Below are positions 52,595 through 62,141 of a DNA stretch of 64,000 nucleotides, piece after piece. Where the stretch lies: NCBI GenBank assembly GCA_016213645.1, contig JACQZY010000013.1:124001-188000 (forward strand). The letters are read 5' to 3'. The position numbers were made by a program, and so were the translations under genes. Within the stretch, counting starts at the first letter, position 1; the number at the start of each line of letters is the position of its first letter. This DNA is from Actinomycetota bacterium (GTDB taxonomy: Bacteria > Actinomycetota > Thermoleophilia > Solirubrobacterales > JACPNS01). The notes beneath the pieces were generated by a model. The model ran no database searches and was not told where the DNA came from. It was given only the letters and a program-made list of their open reading frames with translations.

Positions 52595-54220
52595 ATGTCC
52601 ACAACCGAGAACAAGCCCACGATCGCGCCGATCGTCGGCCCCGACGATCCCCGCCGCTTCACCGACAGCGGCATCGAGCAGCAGGTCGTGTACGGCCCGG
52701 AAGACATCGCCGGCCTGGACCTCAACGAGCGCCTGGGCGAGCCCGGCGATTACCCCTTCACGCGCGGCGTGCACGCCGAGATGTACCGTGGTCGCCACTG
52801 GACGATGCGCCAGTACGCCGGCTACGCCACCGCCAAGGAGACCAACGAGCGATACCACTACCTGCTCGACCACGGCTCCACCGGCCTTTCGATGGCCTTC
52901 GACCTGCCCACGCAGCTTGGCCGCGACAGCGACGATCCGCTCTGCGAGGGCGAGGTCGGCCGCACCGGCGTGGCGATCGACACGATTGAGGACATGCGCA
53001 CGGTCTTCAGCGGCATCCCGCTGGACAAGGTCTCCACCTCGATGACGATCAACGCGCCGGCCTCCGTGCTGCTGCTGCTTTATGAACTCGTCGGCGAGGA
53101 GCAGGGCGTGCCGTCGGTTGAACTTCGCGGCACGGTGCAAAACGACATTCTCAAGGAGTACATCGGTCGCGGCAACTTCATCTACCCGGCCGAAGCCTCG
53201 ATGCGCCTGACCACCGACGTGTTCGCGTACTGCAAGGAGCGCGTACCGAAGTGGAACACGATCAGCATCAGCGGATACCACATGCGCGAGAAGGGCTGCA
53301 GTGCCGTGCAGGAGGTCGGCTTCACGATCGCCAACGGCATCGCCTACGTGCAGGCGGCGGTCGACGCCGGGCTTGACGTGGACGAGTTCGCGCCTCGGCT
53401 GGCGTTCTTTTTCAACGGGCACAACAACGTCTTCCAGGAAGTCGCGAAGTTCCGCGCGGCGCGCAAGATCTGGTCCGAGGTGATGCGCGACCGCTTTGGC
53501 GCGAAGAATCCGAAGTCGATGATGCTGCGCTTTCACACCCAAACCGGCGGCGTCACGCTGACGGCCCAGCAGCCGATGAACAACGTCGTGCGCGTGGCGC
53601 TTCAGGCGTTTGCGGCCGTGTCCGGCGGCACGCAGTCGCTGCACACCAACGGTTTTGACGAGGCGCTCGCGCTGCCCACGGAAGCGGCGGCCAAAATCGC
53701 GCTGCGCACGCAGCAGATCGTCGCTTACGAGAGCGGCGCGGCGGACACGGTGGACCCGTTCGCGGGGAGTTACTTCATCGAGGCGCTGACGGCGGAGATC
53801 GAAGATCGCGCGCTGGGGCTGATCGCCAAGGTCGACGAGTTGGGCGGTTCGGTACAGGCGCTCGACTTCATCAAGAAGGAAGTCGAGGAGAGCGCGTTCG
53901 GCTACCACAAGCGCTATGAGCTCGGCCAGGACGTAGTGGTCGGCGTGAACAAATTCGTGGACGAGAACGAGACTTCCGACGTGGACCTGCTGCGCGTAGA
54001 CCCACAGAGCGAGCTGGACCAGGTTGCTCGCTTGAAGGCCTTCAAGGCGGCGCGTGACCAAGCCGAGGTGTCAGCGCGGTTGACCGCGCTTGTGGAGGCG
54101 GCGAAGGGCGATGGCAATCTGCTCCACCCGATGCGCGAGGCGCTGAAGGCGAACTGCTCAATCGGCGAAGTCTGTGGCGCGTTGCGCGATCACTGGGGCG
54201 AATACCAGGAGACGCTCTAG
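52595..54220 (+). CDS. acyl-CoA mutase large subunit (methylmalonyl-CoA mutase type)
   Basis: 541 residues, the substrate-binding TIM-barrel subunit of a B12-dependent acyl-CoA mutase. Features: [77 protein letters not shown] and [13 protein letters not shown]. It ends before a B12-binding domain (no DxHxxG), which must be encoded elsewhere, as in MCM or MeaA/Icm-type enzymes with separate small subunits. The exact substrate (methylmalonyl-CoA, isobutyryl-CoA or ethylmalonyl-CoA) cannot be decided from motifs here. Start at ATG 52595, leaderless. Confidence 0.93.
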   Translation: MSTTENKPTIAPIVGPDDPRRFTDSGIEQQVVYGPEDIAGLDLNERLGEPGDYPFTRGVHAEMYRGRHWTMRQYAGYATAKETNERYHYLLDHGSTGLSMAFDLPTQLGRDSDDPLCEGEVGRTGVAIDTIEDMRTVFSGIPLDKVSTSMTINAPASVLLLLYELVGEEQGVPSVELRGTVQNDILKEYIGRGNFIYPAEASMRLTTDVFAYCKERVPKWNTISISGYHMREKGCSAVQEVGFTIANGIAYVQAAVDAGLDVDEFAPRLAFFFNGHNNVFQEVAKFRAARKIWSEVMRDRFGAKNPKSMMLRFHTQTGGVTLTAQQPMNNVVRVALQAFAAVSGGTQSLHTNGFDEALALPTEAAAKIALRTQQIVAYESGAADTVDPFAGSYFIEALTAEIEDRALGLIAKVDELGGSVQALDFIKKEVEESAFGYHKRYELGQDVVVGVNKFVDENETSDVDLLRVDPQSELDQVARLKAFKAARDQAEVSARLTALVEAAKGDGNLLHPMREALKANCSIGEVCGALRDHWGEYQETL

Positions 54221-54314
54221 CGCGTCGGTGGCGATTGATCCGGCGTGATTGCACGTCGGCCACACTGCGTTGCGACGTGCAGGGTTCGCCGGTCGTCCGT
54301 TGAAAAGGGGCGTG

Positions 54315-55241
54315 ATGCCGGCCTACGAGGTCTCACGTACGCTTGTCAAATCGCCACCCGAGGTGTGGTCGGAGCTGGAGCAGGCCGAACGCCTGGCTGA
54401 ACTGCTCGGCGACGACGCGATCAAAATCACCCGCCGCGAACCCGAGACCAAGATCGAGTGGCAAGGAGCCGCCGCCAGCGGCACGATCGAAATCGGCGCC
54501 AGTGGCTGGGGCACAAAAGTACGCCTGACCGCCGAACCCGTGGCCTCCGAATCCGTGGCCTCCCCGGTCCCGGAGGCCAATCCTGCCACCGCCCCTGCCG
54601 CGGAGCCAGCCGCAGCGGAGCCAGCCGCAGCGGAGCCAGACTCCGCGGCAGAATCTGGCATTCCAAAGCCCGACACATTTCAGGCGACAAAACCGGACCC
54701 CTTGGCAGAGCCAAAAACCGCAGCGGAGTCTGGCTCCGCTGCACTCCCAGAGCCAAAAACCGCAGCGGAGTCTGGCTCCGCTGCACCTGGCTCCGCTGCA
54801 CTCCCGGCTGCGCTGGATGGGGTCGGAGAGGCGGAGGCTGCCTCGAAGGTTTCTTTCTGGCGGCGTATTCGCAATGCCTTTTCAACGCAGCCGACGGAAG
54901 ATGCATGCGAACTTGTGGAACAACCAGCGGACGACTGCGTGGACGCGGACGCAGACGACCCCGCTGAGGCAGCGCTCGTGGAAGCAGGCGTGGCCGAGTC
55001 CATCGAGGCAGCGCCCATAGAAGCCGACGTGGTCGAGTCCATCGAGGCAACGCCCGTGGAAACAGGCGTCGCCGTCGAACCCAGCGAAGCGACACTCGTA
55101 GATTCAGACCCCTCCGAGGATCAGCCGAATGCTGCGCAGTCCGCCCAAGAAGCACCGGCCACCGCCGACTTCGAGTCCCTTCTCACGTCAGTGCTGGACC
55201 ACCTGGGTTCGGCTCACAGACGCCCATTTTCAGCCGTCTGA
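54315..55241 (+). CDS. SRPBCC-like domain protein with repetitive acidic tail
   Basis: 308 residues. Residues 1-80 (YEVSRTLVKSPPEVWSELE, IEIGASGWGTKVRLTAE) look like a small START/SRPBCC-type domain. Then come Ala/Glu/Pro-rich repeats (AAEPAAAEP, PKTAAESGSAA) from a 42-bp tandem repeat, a basic WRRIRNAF segment and an acidic VEAGVAESIEAAPIEAD-type repeat region, ending in an FESLLTSVLDHLGS helix. Ligand unknown. Start at ATG 54315, preceded by GGGG. Widespread in this actinobacterial group only by my recollection. Confidence 0.65.
   Translation: MPAYEVSRTLVKSPPEVWSELEQAERLAELLGDDAIKITRREPETKIEWQGAAASGTIEIGASGWGTKVRLTAEPVASESVASPVPEANPATAPAAEPAAAEPAAAEPDSAAESGIPKPDTFQATKPDPLAEPKTAAESGSAALPEPKTAAESGSAAPGSAALPAALDGVGEAEAASKVSFWRRIRNAFSTQPTEDACELVEQPADDCVDADADDPAEAALVEAGVAESIEAAPIEADVVESIEATPVETGVAVEPSEATLVDSDPSEDQPNAAQSAQEAPATADFESLLTSVLDHLGSAHRRPFSAV
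54707..54805 (+). repeat. 42-bp tandem repeat containing a 9-bp inverted repeat
   Basis: Unit AGAGCCAAAAACC-GCAGCGGAG-TCTGG-CTCCGCTGC-ACTCCC: copies at 54707 and 54749 plus a partial third at 54787. The inner 23-bp palindrome (54720-54742, 54762-54784) would form a 9-bp stem. Imperfect related sequences GCAGCGGAGCCAG also repeat upstream (about 54610-54650). It encodes PKTAAESGSAA. Confidence 0.85.
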
Positions 55242-55270
55242 CGGCTGCCGCCAGAGCCCGAGCCGATCAG

Positions 55271-55314
55271 TAGAGTGGACCGGCCCAACCCCGTTCAACC
55301 GCAAGACCAAGGAG
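55271..55314 (+). promoter_or_regulatory. -10 element and Shine-Dalgarno of the DUF2269 gene
   Basis: TAGAGT at 55271-55276, then a leader with AAGGAG at 55309-55314, 10 nt before the ATG: a leadered transcript. Confidence 0.5.
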
Positions 55315-55324
55315 ACCTGCGCAA

Positions 55325-55804
55325 ATGCTCGCCGTGACCACCTACTCGGTCGTAGTCGCCCTTCACGTCGTCTTCGTCGTTTCGTTTCTCGGCGCCGCCG
55401 GCGCCTTCACCATCATCGGTCCCGCCGCGCGCGGCAAAATGCACGTGGTGCCATACGCGATGGGCGTGGTCGGCACGATCCAGAAAAAAATCCTCGTTCC
55501 GGGCATCATCGGCGTCACCCTCACCGGCGGTTACGCGATCGGCAAAGGCGACTTTAGTCTTACCGGCGACCTCTGGCTGCTCGTCAGTCTGATCATCTTC
55601 GCGCTGATGGTCGGCGCGCAGTTCATCCTGATCCCGGCCGCCGCCACCGCCAAGGCCGAAGCCGAAAAGATCCTCGCCGGCGACGGCCCACCCGCACCGA
55701 CGCCGGAGATGCTGGCGGCAACGGGCAAGATGGCGCGCCTCGGCCCGATGATGGGCATCGGCATGATGGTGATCACGTTTTTGATGGTCGCAAAGCCGTT
55801 CTAA
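55325..55804 (+). CDS. DUF2269 family integral membrane protein
   Basis: 159 residues with four hydrophobic helices (about 5-30, 52-70, 83-104, 138-157). The N-terminal VVVALHVVFVVSFLGAAGAF and central LVPGIIGVTLTGGYAI patterns fit DUF2269. No known function. Good ribosome site (AAGGAG) and own promoter. Confidence 0.75.
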   Translation: MLAVTTYSVVVALHVVFVVSFLGAAGAFTIIGPAARGKMHVVPYAMGVVGTIQKKILVPGIIGVTLTGGYAIGKGDFSLTGDLWLLVSLIIFALMVGAQFILIPAAATAKAEAEKILAGDGPPAPTPEMLAATGKMARLGPMMGIGMMVITFLMVAKPF

Positions 55805-55908
55805 ACAGATTCAGATCCATCCATGTCTGTAGCGAAGGCGGCCGGCGCAGCTCAAATCATGTCCGGCAGTTTGAAAACAAGTGTGCCTCATCGCCGAACG
55901 CAATTCCG

Positions 55909-56700
55909 GTGTCTGTAATCTGGGCCTCGGTGAACTCGCACATTCACGCCTACGAAAGCCGATTTGAAAAGCCTATGATCGCGGCGTCATTGCTGACGAT
56001 CCCGGCAGTGCTGCTTGACGCGAACGGCCTCGGCGATTGGCCGGATACGGGATTCATTCTGAACCTTCTGATCTGGCTCGCATTTATCGTCGAGTTCATC
56101 GTGATGCTGGCTGTTGTTCCGAGTCGCTCTTCATGGCTCCGTTCGCACAAGCTCGAATCGTTTCTCGTCGTCGCGTCGGTGCCATGGCTTCCTGCTGGAG
56201 CCGGAGTTCTCAGACTTCTCAGACTCGTACGAATCACCAGGCTCTCCCGTACGTTCAAACTCGCGGGCAGCTATCTGTCGAATGAAGGGTTGCCATATGC
56301 GACGGCGGCGATGGTGCTCGTTACTGTCGCTTCAGGATCAGCGTTTTCATGGCTCGAAAACGAACATGCATCAAGTCAGTGGGACGGCATCTGGTGGGCC
56401 GTTTCGACGGTAATGACAGTCGGATACGGCGACATTGCTCCGGTAACCGACGCCGGTAGGACCCTGGCGATCGGATTGATGGTCATCGGCATCGGATTCG
56501 TTGCACTTTTGACGGCAGCAATGGCGCGTTATTTCATTTCAGAGGAATCAACAACCAACGCACAGGCGTCCACGAATGACAAGGTGAACGCGGCACGACA
56601 CCAGCAGATCATCGATCAGCTTGAGGCGATCCAGCAACGGCTCGAGGAGCTGGAGTCACCTGAGCGAGTTTTGGAAGCAGTCGAACCCGACCGCGTATGA
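55909..56700 (+). CDS. voltage-gated-type potassium channel (6TM Kch/KvAP-like)
   Basis: 263 residues. Helices S1-S3 (about 23-95), an S4-like helix with spaced Arg (LRLLRLVRITRLSR, 101-114), S5, pore helix and selectivity filter TVGYGD at 170-175, S6, then a cytoplasmic coiled coil (HQQIIDQLEAIQQRLEELE). Conducts K+; the repeated Arg suggests voltage sensitivity. No RCK domain. The GTG start is uncertain; no Shine-Dalgarno. Followed by a stem-loop before the carboxylase gene. Confidence 0.9.
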   Translation: MSVIWASVNSHIHAYESRFEKPMIAASLLTIPAVLLDANGLGDWPDTGFILNLLIWLAFIVEFIVMLAVVPSRSSWLRSHKLESFLVVASVPWLPAGAGVLRLLRLVRITRLSRTFKLAGSYLSNEGLPYATAAMVLVTVASGSAFSWLENEHASSQWDGIWWAVSTVMTVGYGDIAPVTDAGRTLAIGLMVIGIGFVALLTAAMARYFISEESTTNAQASTNDKVNAARHQQIIDQLEAIQQRLEELESPERVLEAVEPDRV

Positions 56701-56708
56701 TTCTTTCC

Positions 56709-56729
56709 CGCCGGCTTCCCATGCCGGCG
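56709..56729 (+). terminator. stem-loop between channel and carboxylase genes
   Basis: CGCCGGC-TTCCCAT-GCCGGCG followed by TCTTT. Short terminator-like hairpin, but it ends only 10 nt before the next ATG, so it may instead be part of that gene's leader. Confidence 0.5.
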
Positions 56730-56739
56730 TCTTTGCAAG

Positions 56740-58302
56740 ATGCGCCAAAAAGTTCCCGAGACATACGAGGAGAAGGTCGAGCAGCTCGAAGAGCTGCGCG
56801 CCGCCGCGCATCATGACGAGGTTGCGACCGAGAAGCAGCACGCCAAGGGCAAGCTGACCGCGCGCGAGCGCGTGCACAAGCTGCTCGACCCCGGCAGCTT
56901 CCAGGAGATCGACACCTTTGTGCGCCACCGCACCTACGACTTCGGCATGGAGAAGAACCGCCCGTGGGGCGACGCGGTGGTCACCGGCCACGGACTGATC
57001 GACGGCCGTCCGGTCTGCGTCTTCAGCCAGGACTTCACCGTCTTCGGCGGTTCGCTCGGCAAAGTTATGAGCGAGAAGATGTGCAAGGTGATGGACCTTG
57101 CCGAACGCATCGGCTGCCCGGTGATCGGCATCAACGACTCCGGCGGTGCCCGCATTCAGGAAGGCGTCGTATCGTTGGGCGCGTACGGCGACGTCTTTTC
57201 ACGCAATGTGCAGACCAGCGGCGTGATTCCACAGATCAGCGTGATCATGGGTCCGTGCGCCGGCGGGGCCGTCTACTCGCCCGCGATGACCGACTTCATC
57301 TTCATGGTCAAAGAGACCAGCCACATGTTCATCACCGGTCCCGACGTGATCAAGACCGTCACCGGCGAGGAGCCGACGTTCGAGGAGCTCGGCGGCGCGA
57401 TGACGCACAACGAGAAGTCGGGCGTGGCCCACTTCGCCGCCAACAACGAAGAGGAGTGCCTGGAGGACGTTCGCTACCTGATGAACTTCCTGCCCCAGAA
57501 CAACCTCGAGTTGCCGCCGCGCGTGCAGCCCTCCGACGACGCCGAGCGCATGGACCTGTCGCTGGACACGATCGTCCCCGACAATCCGAACAAGCCGTAC
57601 GACATGCGCGAAGTCGTCAAACGCATCGTCGACGATGAAGACTTCTTCGAGGTCCAGGAGCACTGGGCCAGAAACATGATCATCGGCTTCGCGCATCTGA
57701 ACGGCATTCCCGTAGGCATCATGGGCAACCAGCCCAACCAGATGGCCGGAGTGCTGGACATCGACGCCTCCGCCAAGGGCGCGCGCTTCGTGCGCACCTG
57801 CGACGCCTTCAACATCCCGATCATCACCTTCACCGACGTACCCGGGTTTCTTCCCGGCACCGCACAAGAGTGGGGCGGCATCATCCGCCACGGCGCCAAG
57901 CTGCTGTACGCGATCACCGAGGCCACGGTGCCCAAGATCACGGTGATCACGCGCAAGGCGTACGGCGGCGCCTACGACGTGATGGGCTCCAAGCACCTCG
58001 GCATCGACTTCAACTTCGCCTGGCCCACCGCCGAAGTCGCCGTGATGGGCCCTGAAGGGGCCGTCAACATCATCTATCGCAAGGACATCGCTTCCTCGCC
58101 CACGCCCGAGGAACGCCGCACCAAGCTGATGGACGACTACAAGGCCCGCTTCGCCAACCCCTACGCCGCCGCCGAGCGCGGCTACATCGACGACGTAATC
58201 GTGCCGCACGAAACGCGCCCCAAGCTAATCCGCGCGCTGGAGATGTTGCAGAACAAGAAGGTCGCGCGGCCGAAGCGCAAGCACGGGAATATTCCGCTGT
58301 AG
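56740..58302 (+). CDS. acyl-CoA carboxylase carboxyltransferase (beta) subunit
   Basis: 520 residues, AccD/PccB type. [22 protein letters not shown] near the N-terminus, [20 protein letters not shown] and [13 protein letters not shown] for the first crotonase-fold half, and [45 protein letters not shown] for the second. Transfers carboxyl from biotin to acetyl- or propionyl-CoA. No biotin carboxylase gene is close; a small possible epsilon-type subunit lies 800 bp downstream on the other strand. With the mutase large subunit it suggests propionate-type metabolism. Confidence 0.95.
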   Translation: MRQKVPETYEEKVEQLEELRAAAHHDEVATEKQHAKGKLTARERVHKLLDPGSFQEIDTFVRHRTYDFGMEKNRPWGDAVVTGHGLIDGRPVCVFSQDFTVFGGSLGKVMSEKMCKVMDLAERIGCPVIGINDSGGARIQEGVVSLGAYGDVFSRNVQTSGVIPQISVIMGPCAGGAVYSPAMTDFIFMVKETSHMFITGPDVIKTVTGEEPTFEELGGAMTHNEKSGVAHFAANNEEECLEDVRYLMNFLPQNNLELPPRVQPSDDAERMDLSLDTIVPDNPNKPYDMREVVKRIVDDEDFFEVQEHWARNMIIGFAHLNGIPVGIMGNQPNQMAGVLDIDASAKGARFVRTCDAFNIPIITFTDVPGFLPGTAQEWGGIIRHGAKLLYAITEATVPKITVITRKAYGGAYDVMGSKHLGIDFNFAWPTAEVAVMGPEGAVNIIYRKDIASSPTPEERRTKLMDDYKARFANPYAAAERGYIDDVIVPHETRPKLIRALEMLQNKKVARPKRKHGNIPL

Positions 58303-58358
58303 ACGGGCGGTGGGCCACAACCTTTCGGCCGAGTCGTCAAACTGCCAGAGGTCCAGCC

Positions 58359-58664
58359 GTGATCGCCACATTCGACTCAGAACCAGGCCTCGTCGTGATC
58401 ACGCTCGGCGACGGTCCCACGGCGGTTGAATCGATCGATCCGCACCCGCGCGCGATCGTCGCGATCGATGCATTCGGCAACACGGTACAAGTCGAGATCT
58501 CGGCGATCGCCGACGGAGTTGAAGAACCGCTGTGCGCGGTGGCCGAACATGCGCACAACAGCGGCCGGCAGGTGGATCTCAATCTTCTTCTCGCGGCTGC
58601 AGGAGCGGCGGTTGCGGCGCCCGATCAAATAGTGAGCGTTTGGTTCGGTCAAGACGCGGTGTAG
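58359..58664 (+). CDS. hypothetical small protein
   Basis: 101 residues (GTG start), no family recognised with confidence. FDSEPGLVVITLGDGPTAVESI followed by AIVAIDAFGNTVQVEI has a beta-strand pattern resembling DUF2283; the second half is helical. The codon use and composition look like real coding sequence. Probably in the same transcript as the carboxylase (56-bp gap). Confidence 0.5.
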   Translation: MIATFDSEPGLVVITLGDGPTAVESIDPHPRAIVAIDAFGNTVQVEISAIADGVEEPLCAVAEHAHNSGRQVDLNLLLAAAGAAVAAPDQIVSVWFGQDAV

Positions 58665-58828
58665 TTGCGCCCGTGGCGACGGTCATCCTTTCGGCGGTCG
58701 CCTCGCGGTCGGCCACTTCACGACGCGACCGCCGCCCTATCGGCCCGGTAACACCACGGTGACACCTCTCCGGCCGAAAGTATGTAAGTTGCAACAAGGC
58801 ATAAAAAGCACGACGATTGGAGCCCCCA

Positions 58829-59035
58829 TTGACCGATCGCGAAAAGAAGTACGAAGAGATGGCCGGTGAGACGATGGACGAGATTCTCGCGGAGGCCAGC
58901 GGTCCGGCGAGTCCCACGCTCACGCCGTTCGTGGCGCTCGGCGCCAGCAACCCGGGCGAGGAGTTGCTCGACGGTCCGACAACTGTCGGGCAGGCCGAGG
59001 CTCGCGACCTGTGGCAGACGTTTGGGCAAAGCTAG
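58829..59035 (+). CDS. hypothetical acidic small protein
   Basis: 68 residues, unrecognised. Begins LTDREKKYEEMAGETMDEILAEA; the TTG start has GGAG 6 nt upstream, a better ribosome site than any other start in this frame. The upstream 150 bp contain an AT-rich TATGTAAGTTGCAACAAGGCA element that may be its promoter. Convergent with the next small gene. Confidence 0.45.
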   Translation: MTDREKKYEEMAGETMDEILAEASGPASPTLTPFVALGASNPGEELLDGPTTVGQAEARDLWQTFGQS

Positions 59036-59060
59036 GACGCAAAGCGTCCGCGTAGGCCGA

Positions 59061-59255
59061 CTACCAAATCGCCGTATCGTCCGACGAGCCCACGCCTTCG
59101 CGTAGCGCGGAGCGCAGCCAGCCGTTGACGACCTCGGCGGCATCCAGCGGCGGCGGCGCGGTCTCAGCGAGGAATCGCTCGATCGCGGCGATCGTCGCGG
59201 CGGCGTCCTCGGAGGACGGGTCTGGAAACAGGCTGTAGGACGAATCGCCGGGCAT
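59061..59255 (-). CDS. small protein resembling acyl-CoA carboxylase epsilon subunit
   Basis: 64 residues. EDAAATIAAIERFLAETAPP followed by NGWLRSALREGVG resembles the short AccE/PccE-type accessory subunits that stabilise actinobacterial acyl-CoA carboxylases, and it lies near the beta subunit gene. It is on the opposite strand, however, and the match is short. ATG start. Confidence 0.45.
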   Translation of the reverse strand: MPGDSSYSLFPDPSSEDAAATIAAIERFLAETAPPPLDAAEVVNGWLRSALREGVGSSDDTAIW

Positions 59256-59343
59256 CTCTCAGAACAAGCTACCAGCCGTGCTCGCGAGCGCGCCGCAAAA
59301 GTTTTTCCCAGTCGGGTGCAAAATCCTCACAATCTCGCTATCC

Positions 59344-59395
59344 TTGAAATACCTTAAATGCTGTCGGTTTAGTCGGGATTTAGGGATCGCCGACT
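59344..59395 (+). promoter_or_regulatory. sulfate-assimilation promoter with overlapping inverted repeat
   Basis: TTGAAA (59344-59349) and TTTAGT (59368-59373) are 18 bp apart. An inverted repeat AGTCGG...CCGACT (59371-59376 / 59390-59395), extendable inside by GAT/ATC, covers the -10 and start region and is followed by TTTT. It could be an operator (for example of a Rrf2/CymR-type sulfur regulator) or an attenuator hairpin. The leader to the sulfite reductase ATG is then about 130 nt. Confidence 0.4.
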
Positions 59396-59514
59396 TTTCC
59401 GTTGGCGCCAAGCGCGGTGATCCACCGGACACCGACGCGATCAAGCCTTTTAGCCAGAACACGAACACAGAACCTCTAGGCCCCAGCGGCACACAAGGAG
59501 AACGACCCTTCGAC

Positions 59515-61338
59515 ATGGAGCCCGTAATCGCCCCGACCCCCCGCAAGATCAACAAGTTGGGCACGATCGAAAACCCGGAGGTCTTTGAGAACCTGCCCGG
59601 CCACGTGATCCCGGTGATCGAGCAGGAGTTCGCCGACTTCGAGACAGAGGCCGGCAAGTTCCTCGCCGGTGAAACGCCGGAACTCGAGTTCATTCCGAAG
59701 CGACTGCGCCAGGGCGTTTACGGCCAGCGTCAGCCGGGCGTGCAGATGGTTCGCGTGAAGCTGCCGTTCGGCGGAGTCACCCCCGATCAGATGGAGGCCT
59801 TCGCCGACGCCGCCGAGCAGTGGGCGCCGCTGAAGAAGGGTCACATCACAACCCGCCAGGCGATCCAGTTGCATCACATTCCGCTGACCCGTGTGGAAAG
59901 CATGCTCCGCCACATAGGCAAGGCAGGCCTGACCAGCCGCGAAGGCTGCGGCAACACCGTCCGCAACGTCACCGGCGACCCGTTCGCCGGCGTCCTTCCG
60001 GGCGAGATCTTCGACACATCCCCCTACGCCGGTGCCTTCGCCCGCTACTTCGTGCGCAGCGAGCTGACCCAGCTGATGCCGCGCAAATGCAAAGTGGCCT
60101 TTGACGGCACGCCCGGCGCCAATCGCTCGATCACTTCGATTCACGACATCGGCTTTGAGGCCGCGATCAAAGACGGCCAGCAGGGGTTCCGCGTGCTCGT
60201 GGGCGGCGGGACGTCGATCTTTCCCCGCGTCGCGTGGGAGCTGTTTGAGTTTGTTCCGCTGAACGAGTACCTGAAGGTCAGCGAGGCCGTACTGCGCATT
60301 TTCGATCGCTGCGACGAGCTGCGCGTCAATCGCGCCCGCGCGCGCATCAAGGTCTACATCGATCGCATCGGCATCGAGGCCTTCCGCGCCGAGGTGACCG
60401 AGGAGATGCAGGGCGAATGGATCAACGAGCGCGACTTCGATCCAGCACCGTTGCTGTTCGACTACGACGAAGCTTCCAACCTGCCTGAACTGCCGGAGAC
60501 CCTGTCCAGCCCCAACGGCGATCTCACCGAGTTCAACAAGTTCGCCGAGCACAATGTCTTCAAGCAGAAGCAAGACGGATACAACGCGATCGGCGTGCGC
60601 GTGTTTCGCGGCGATCTCACGCCCGAGCAGTGGCGCGGTCTGGCCGAGATCGGCCGCAAATACACCAGCGGCCGCGCCTGCACCACGCAGGATCAGAACA
60701 TTGTCTTGCGCTGGGTCCCGGATGCCGCGCTGTACGAGGTCTGGCAGAAGCTGAGCGAGCTCGAACTGGGCGGCAGCGGCTTCGAGACGATCCATGACGT
60801 CGTCAGCTGCCCCGGCACCGACAGCTGCAAGCTCGGCATCACCGCCTCGATGGGCGTCAACAAAGCCGTCCACGACCGTCTGGCCGAGCTCAACATCACC
60901 GACCCGCTGACCAAGCAGATCGACATCCGCATGAGCGGTTGCCCGAACGGTTGCTCGCAGCACCACATCGCCTCGATCGGCTTCAACGGCGCGGCGATGA
61001 AGTTCAACGGCAAGACCGTGCCGGCTTACATCGTGCAGGTCGGCGGCCGAGGCAAGGGCAAGGTGGCCAACTTCGGTACGCGTCTGAAGGTGCGCATTCC
61101 CGCCAAGCGCGTGCCAGAAGCGATCGAACGCTGGCTCAAGCTCTACGAATCCGAGCGCAACGACGGCGAGCCGTTTGCGGACTACGTCGAGCGCGTCGGC
61201 GGCGAGCCATTCGAGAACGCGGCGCGCGAGTTGACGTTGCCCGTCGAGTACAGCCCCGAGACCGAAGACGTCTTCGTGGACTGGCAGCGCAGCGGCCTCT
61301 TCGAGGTCATCCGCGGCGAAGGCGAGTGCGCGATATGA
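59515..61338 (+). CDS. sir: ferredoxin-dependent sulfite reductase (sulfite/nitrite reductase family)
   Basis: 607 residues. Two ferredoxin-like halves and siroheme/[4Fe-4S] ligands Cys432 and Cys438 (CPGTDSC) plus Cys476 and Cys480 (CPNGC), the classical CX5C-Xn-CX3C pattern. Reduces sulfite to sulfide in the cytoplasm; nitrite reductase is the alternative within the family, but linkage to APS reductase, APS kinase and ATP sulfurylase argues for sulfite. ATG at 59515 lies about 14 nt after AAGGAG; the 78 upstream in-frame codons lack similarity. ATGA overlap with the next gene. Confidence 0.93.
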   Translation: MEPVIAPTPRKINKLGTIENPEVFENLPGHVIPVIEQEFADFETEAGKFLAGETPELEFIPKRLRQGVYGQRQPGVQMVRVKLPFGGVTPDQMEAFADAAEQWAPLKKGHITTRQAIQLHHIPLTRVESMLRHIGKAGLTSREGCGNTVRNVTGDPFAGVLPGEIFDTSPYAGAFARYFVRSELTQLMPRKCKVAFDGTPGANRSITSIHDIGFEAAIKDGQQGFRVLVGGGTSIFPRVAWELFEFVPLNEYLKVSEAVLRIFDRCDELRVNRARARIKVYIDRIGIEAFRAEVTEEMQGEWINERDFDPAPLLFDYDEASNLPELPETLSSPNGDLTEFNKFAEHNVFKQKQDGYNAIGVRVFRGDLTPEQWRGLAEIGRKYTSGRACTTQDQNIVLRWVPDAALYEVWQKLSELELGGSGFETIHDVVSCPGTDSCKLGITASMGVNKAVHDRLAELNITDPLTKQIDIRMSGCPNGCSQHHIASIGFNGAAMKFNGKTVPAYIVQVGGRGKGKVANFGTRLKVRIPAKRVPEAIERWLKLYESERNDGEPFADYVERVGGEPFENAARELTLPVEYSPETEDVFVDWQRSGLFEVIRGEGECAI

Positions 61339-62090
61339 ACCCGAACGCCACTCCCGAATCAACGATCGAACCGGTCGAGTTCGCTGAAGAGGCGACCACG
61401 CCGCTGTTCGACTCAGCACTCGAAATTCCCGGAAGCCCGTCGATCGATCTCGTCAACGGCCCGGCCGAGGAGATCCTGCGTTACGCGGTGGAGCAGTTCC
61501 ACCCGCGACTCTACGTGGCCTCGTCCTTCCAGAAGGAAGCCTCGGTGATCCTCGACATGCTGTTGAAGATCGAGCCGAACGCGCGCTTCTTCACGATCGA
61601 CACCGGCAATCTCTTTCCGGAAACGTTCGACGTATGGCGCAAGATCGAAGAGCGCTACGACGTGAAGATCGACGTCTACAACGCCACCGACTTCGCGCCG
61701 GCGTCGATCCTGGCCCAGTCCACCCCGGAAAACACCTGGGCAGGCGAGCCGGACGCGTGCTGCGGCAAATACAAAGTGGCCGCCCTGCAAGCGGCGCTGC
61801 TGAACGTGGACGCCTGGATCACCGGTCTGCGCCGCGAGCAGGCGCACACCCGCGCGGAAACCCGCAAAGTTCAATGGGACGCCAAGAACGACCGCTGGAA
61901 GATCTGCCCGTTGGCCGATTGGACGGAGAAGGACGTCTGGAACTACCTCTCCGCCAACGACGTCCCCTACAACGAACTGCACGACCGCGGCTACTCCTCG
62001 ATCGGCTGCACGACCTGCACCCAGCCCGGCGACGGCCGCGAGGGCCGCTGGGCCGACAGCGAAAAAACCGAGTGCGGCCTGCACGGCTGA
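61335..62090 (+). CDS. cysH: phosphoadenylyl/adenylyl-sulfate reductase, iron-sulfur APS reductase type
   Basis: 251 residues. PP-loop-like ASSFQKEASVIL (62-73), FTIDTGNLFPET, RREQAHTRAETRKVQWD, and the [4Fe-4S] cysteines Cys142-Cys143 and Cys225-xx-Cys228 together with catalytic Cys247 in KTECGLH. The four cluster cysteines identify the bacterial APS-reductase class, which reduces adenylyl sulfate to sulfite with thioredoxin. Its ATG overlaps the sulfite reductase stop. Confidence 0.94.
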   Translation: MNPNATPESTIEPVEFAEEATTPLFDSALEIPGSPSIDLVNGPAEEILRYAVEQFHPRLYVASSFQKEASVILDMLLKIEPNARFFTIDTGNLFPETFDVWRKIEERYDVKIDVYNATDFAPASILAQSTPENTWAGEPDACCGKYKVAALQAALLNVDAWITGLRREQAHTRAETRKVQWDAKNDRWKICPLADWTEKDVWNYLSANDVPYNELHDRGYSSIGCTTCTQPGDGREGRWADSEKTECGLHG

Positions 62091-62141
62091 CACTCGAGCG
62101 ACTTTTCTACATCAACCAAGCAACATCGAAGGGACAGACTG

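Noticed and set aside
57199-58209. 336-codon minus-strand frame opposite the carboxylase beta subunit gene
   Set aside because: Antisense shadow of a strongly conserved coding region.
59476-61419. 647-codon minus-strand frame opposite the sulfite reductase gene
   Set aside because: Antisense shadow of a gene with intact siroheme motifs; the shadow protein is Val/Ala/Asp-rich without family features.
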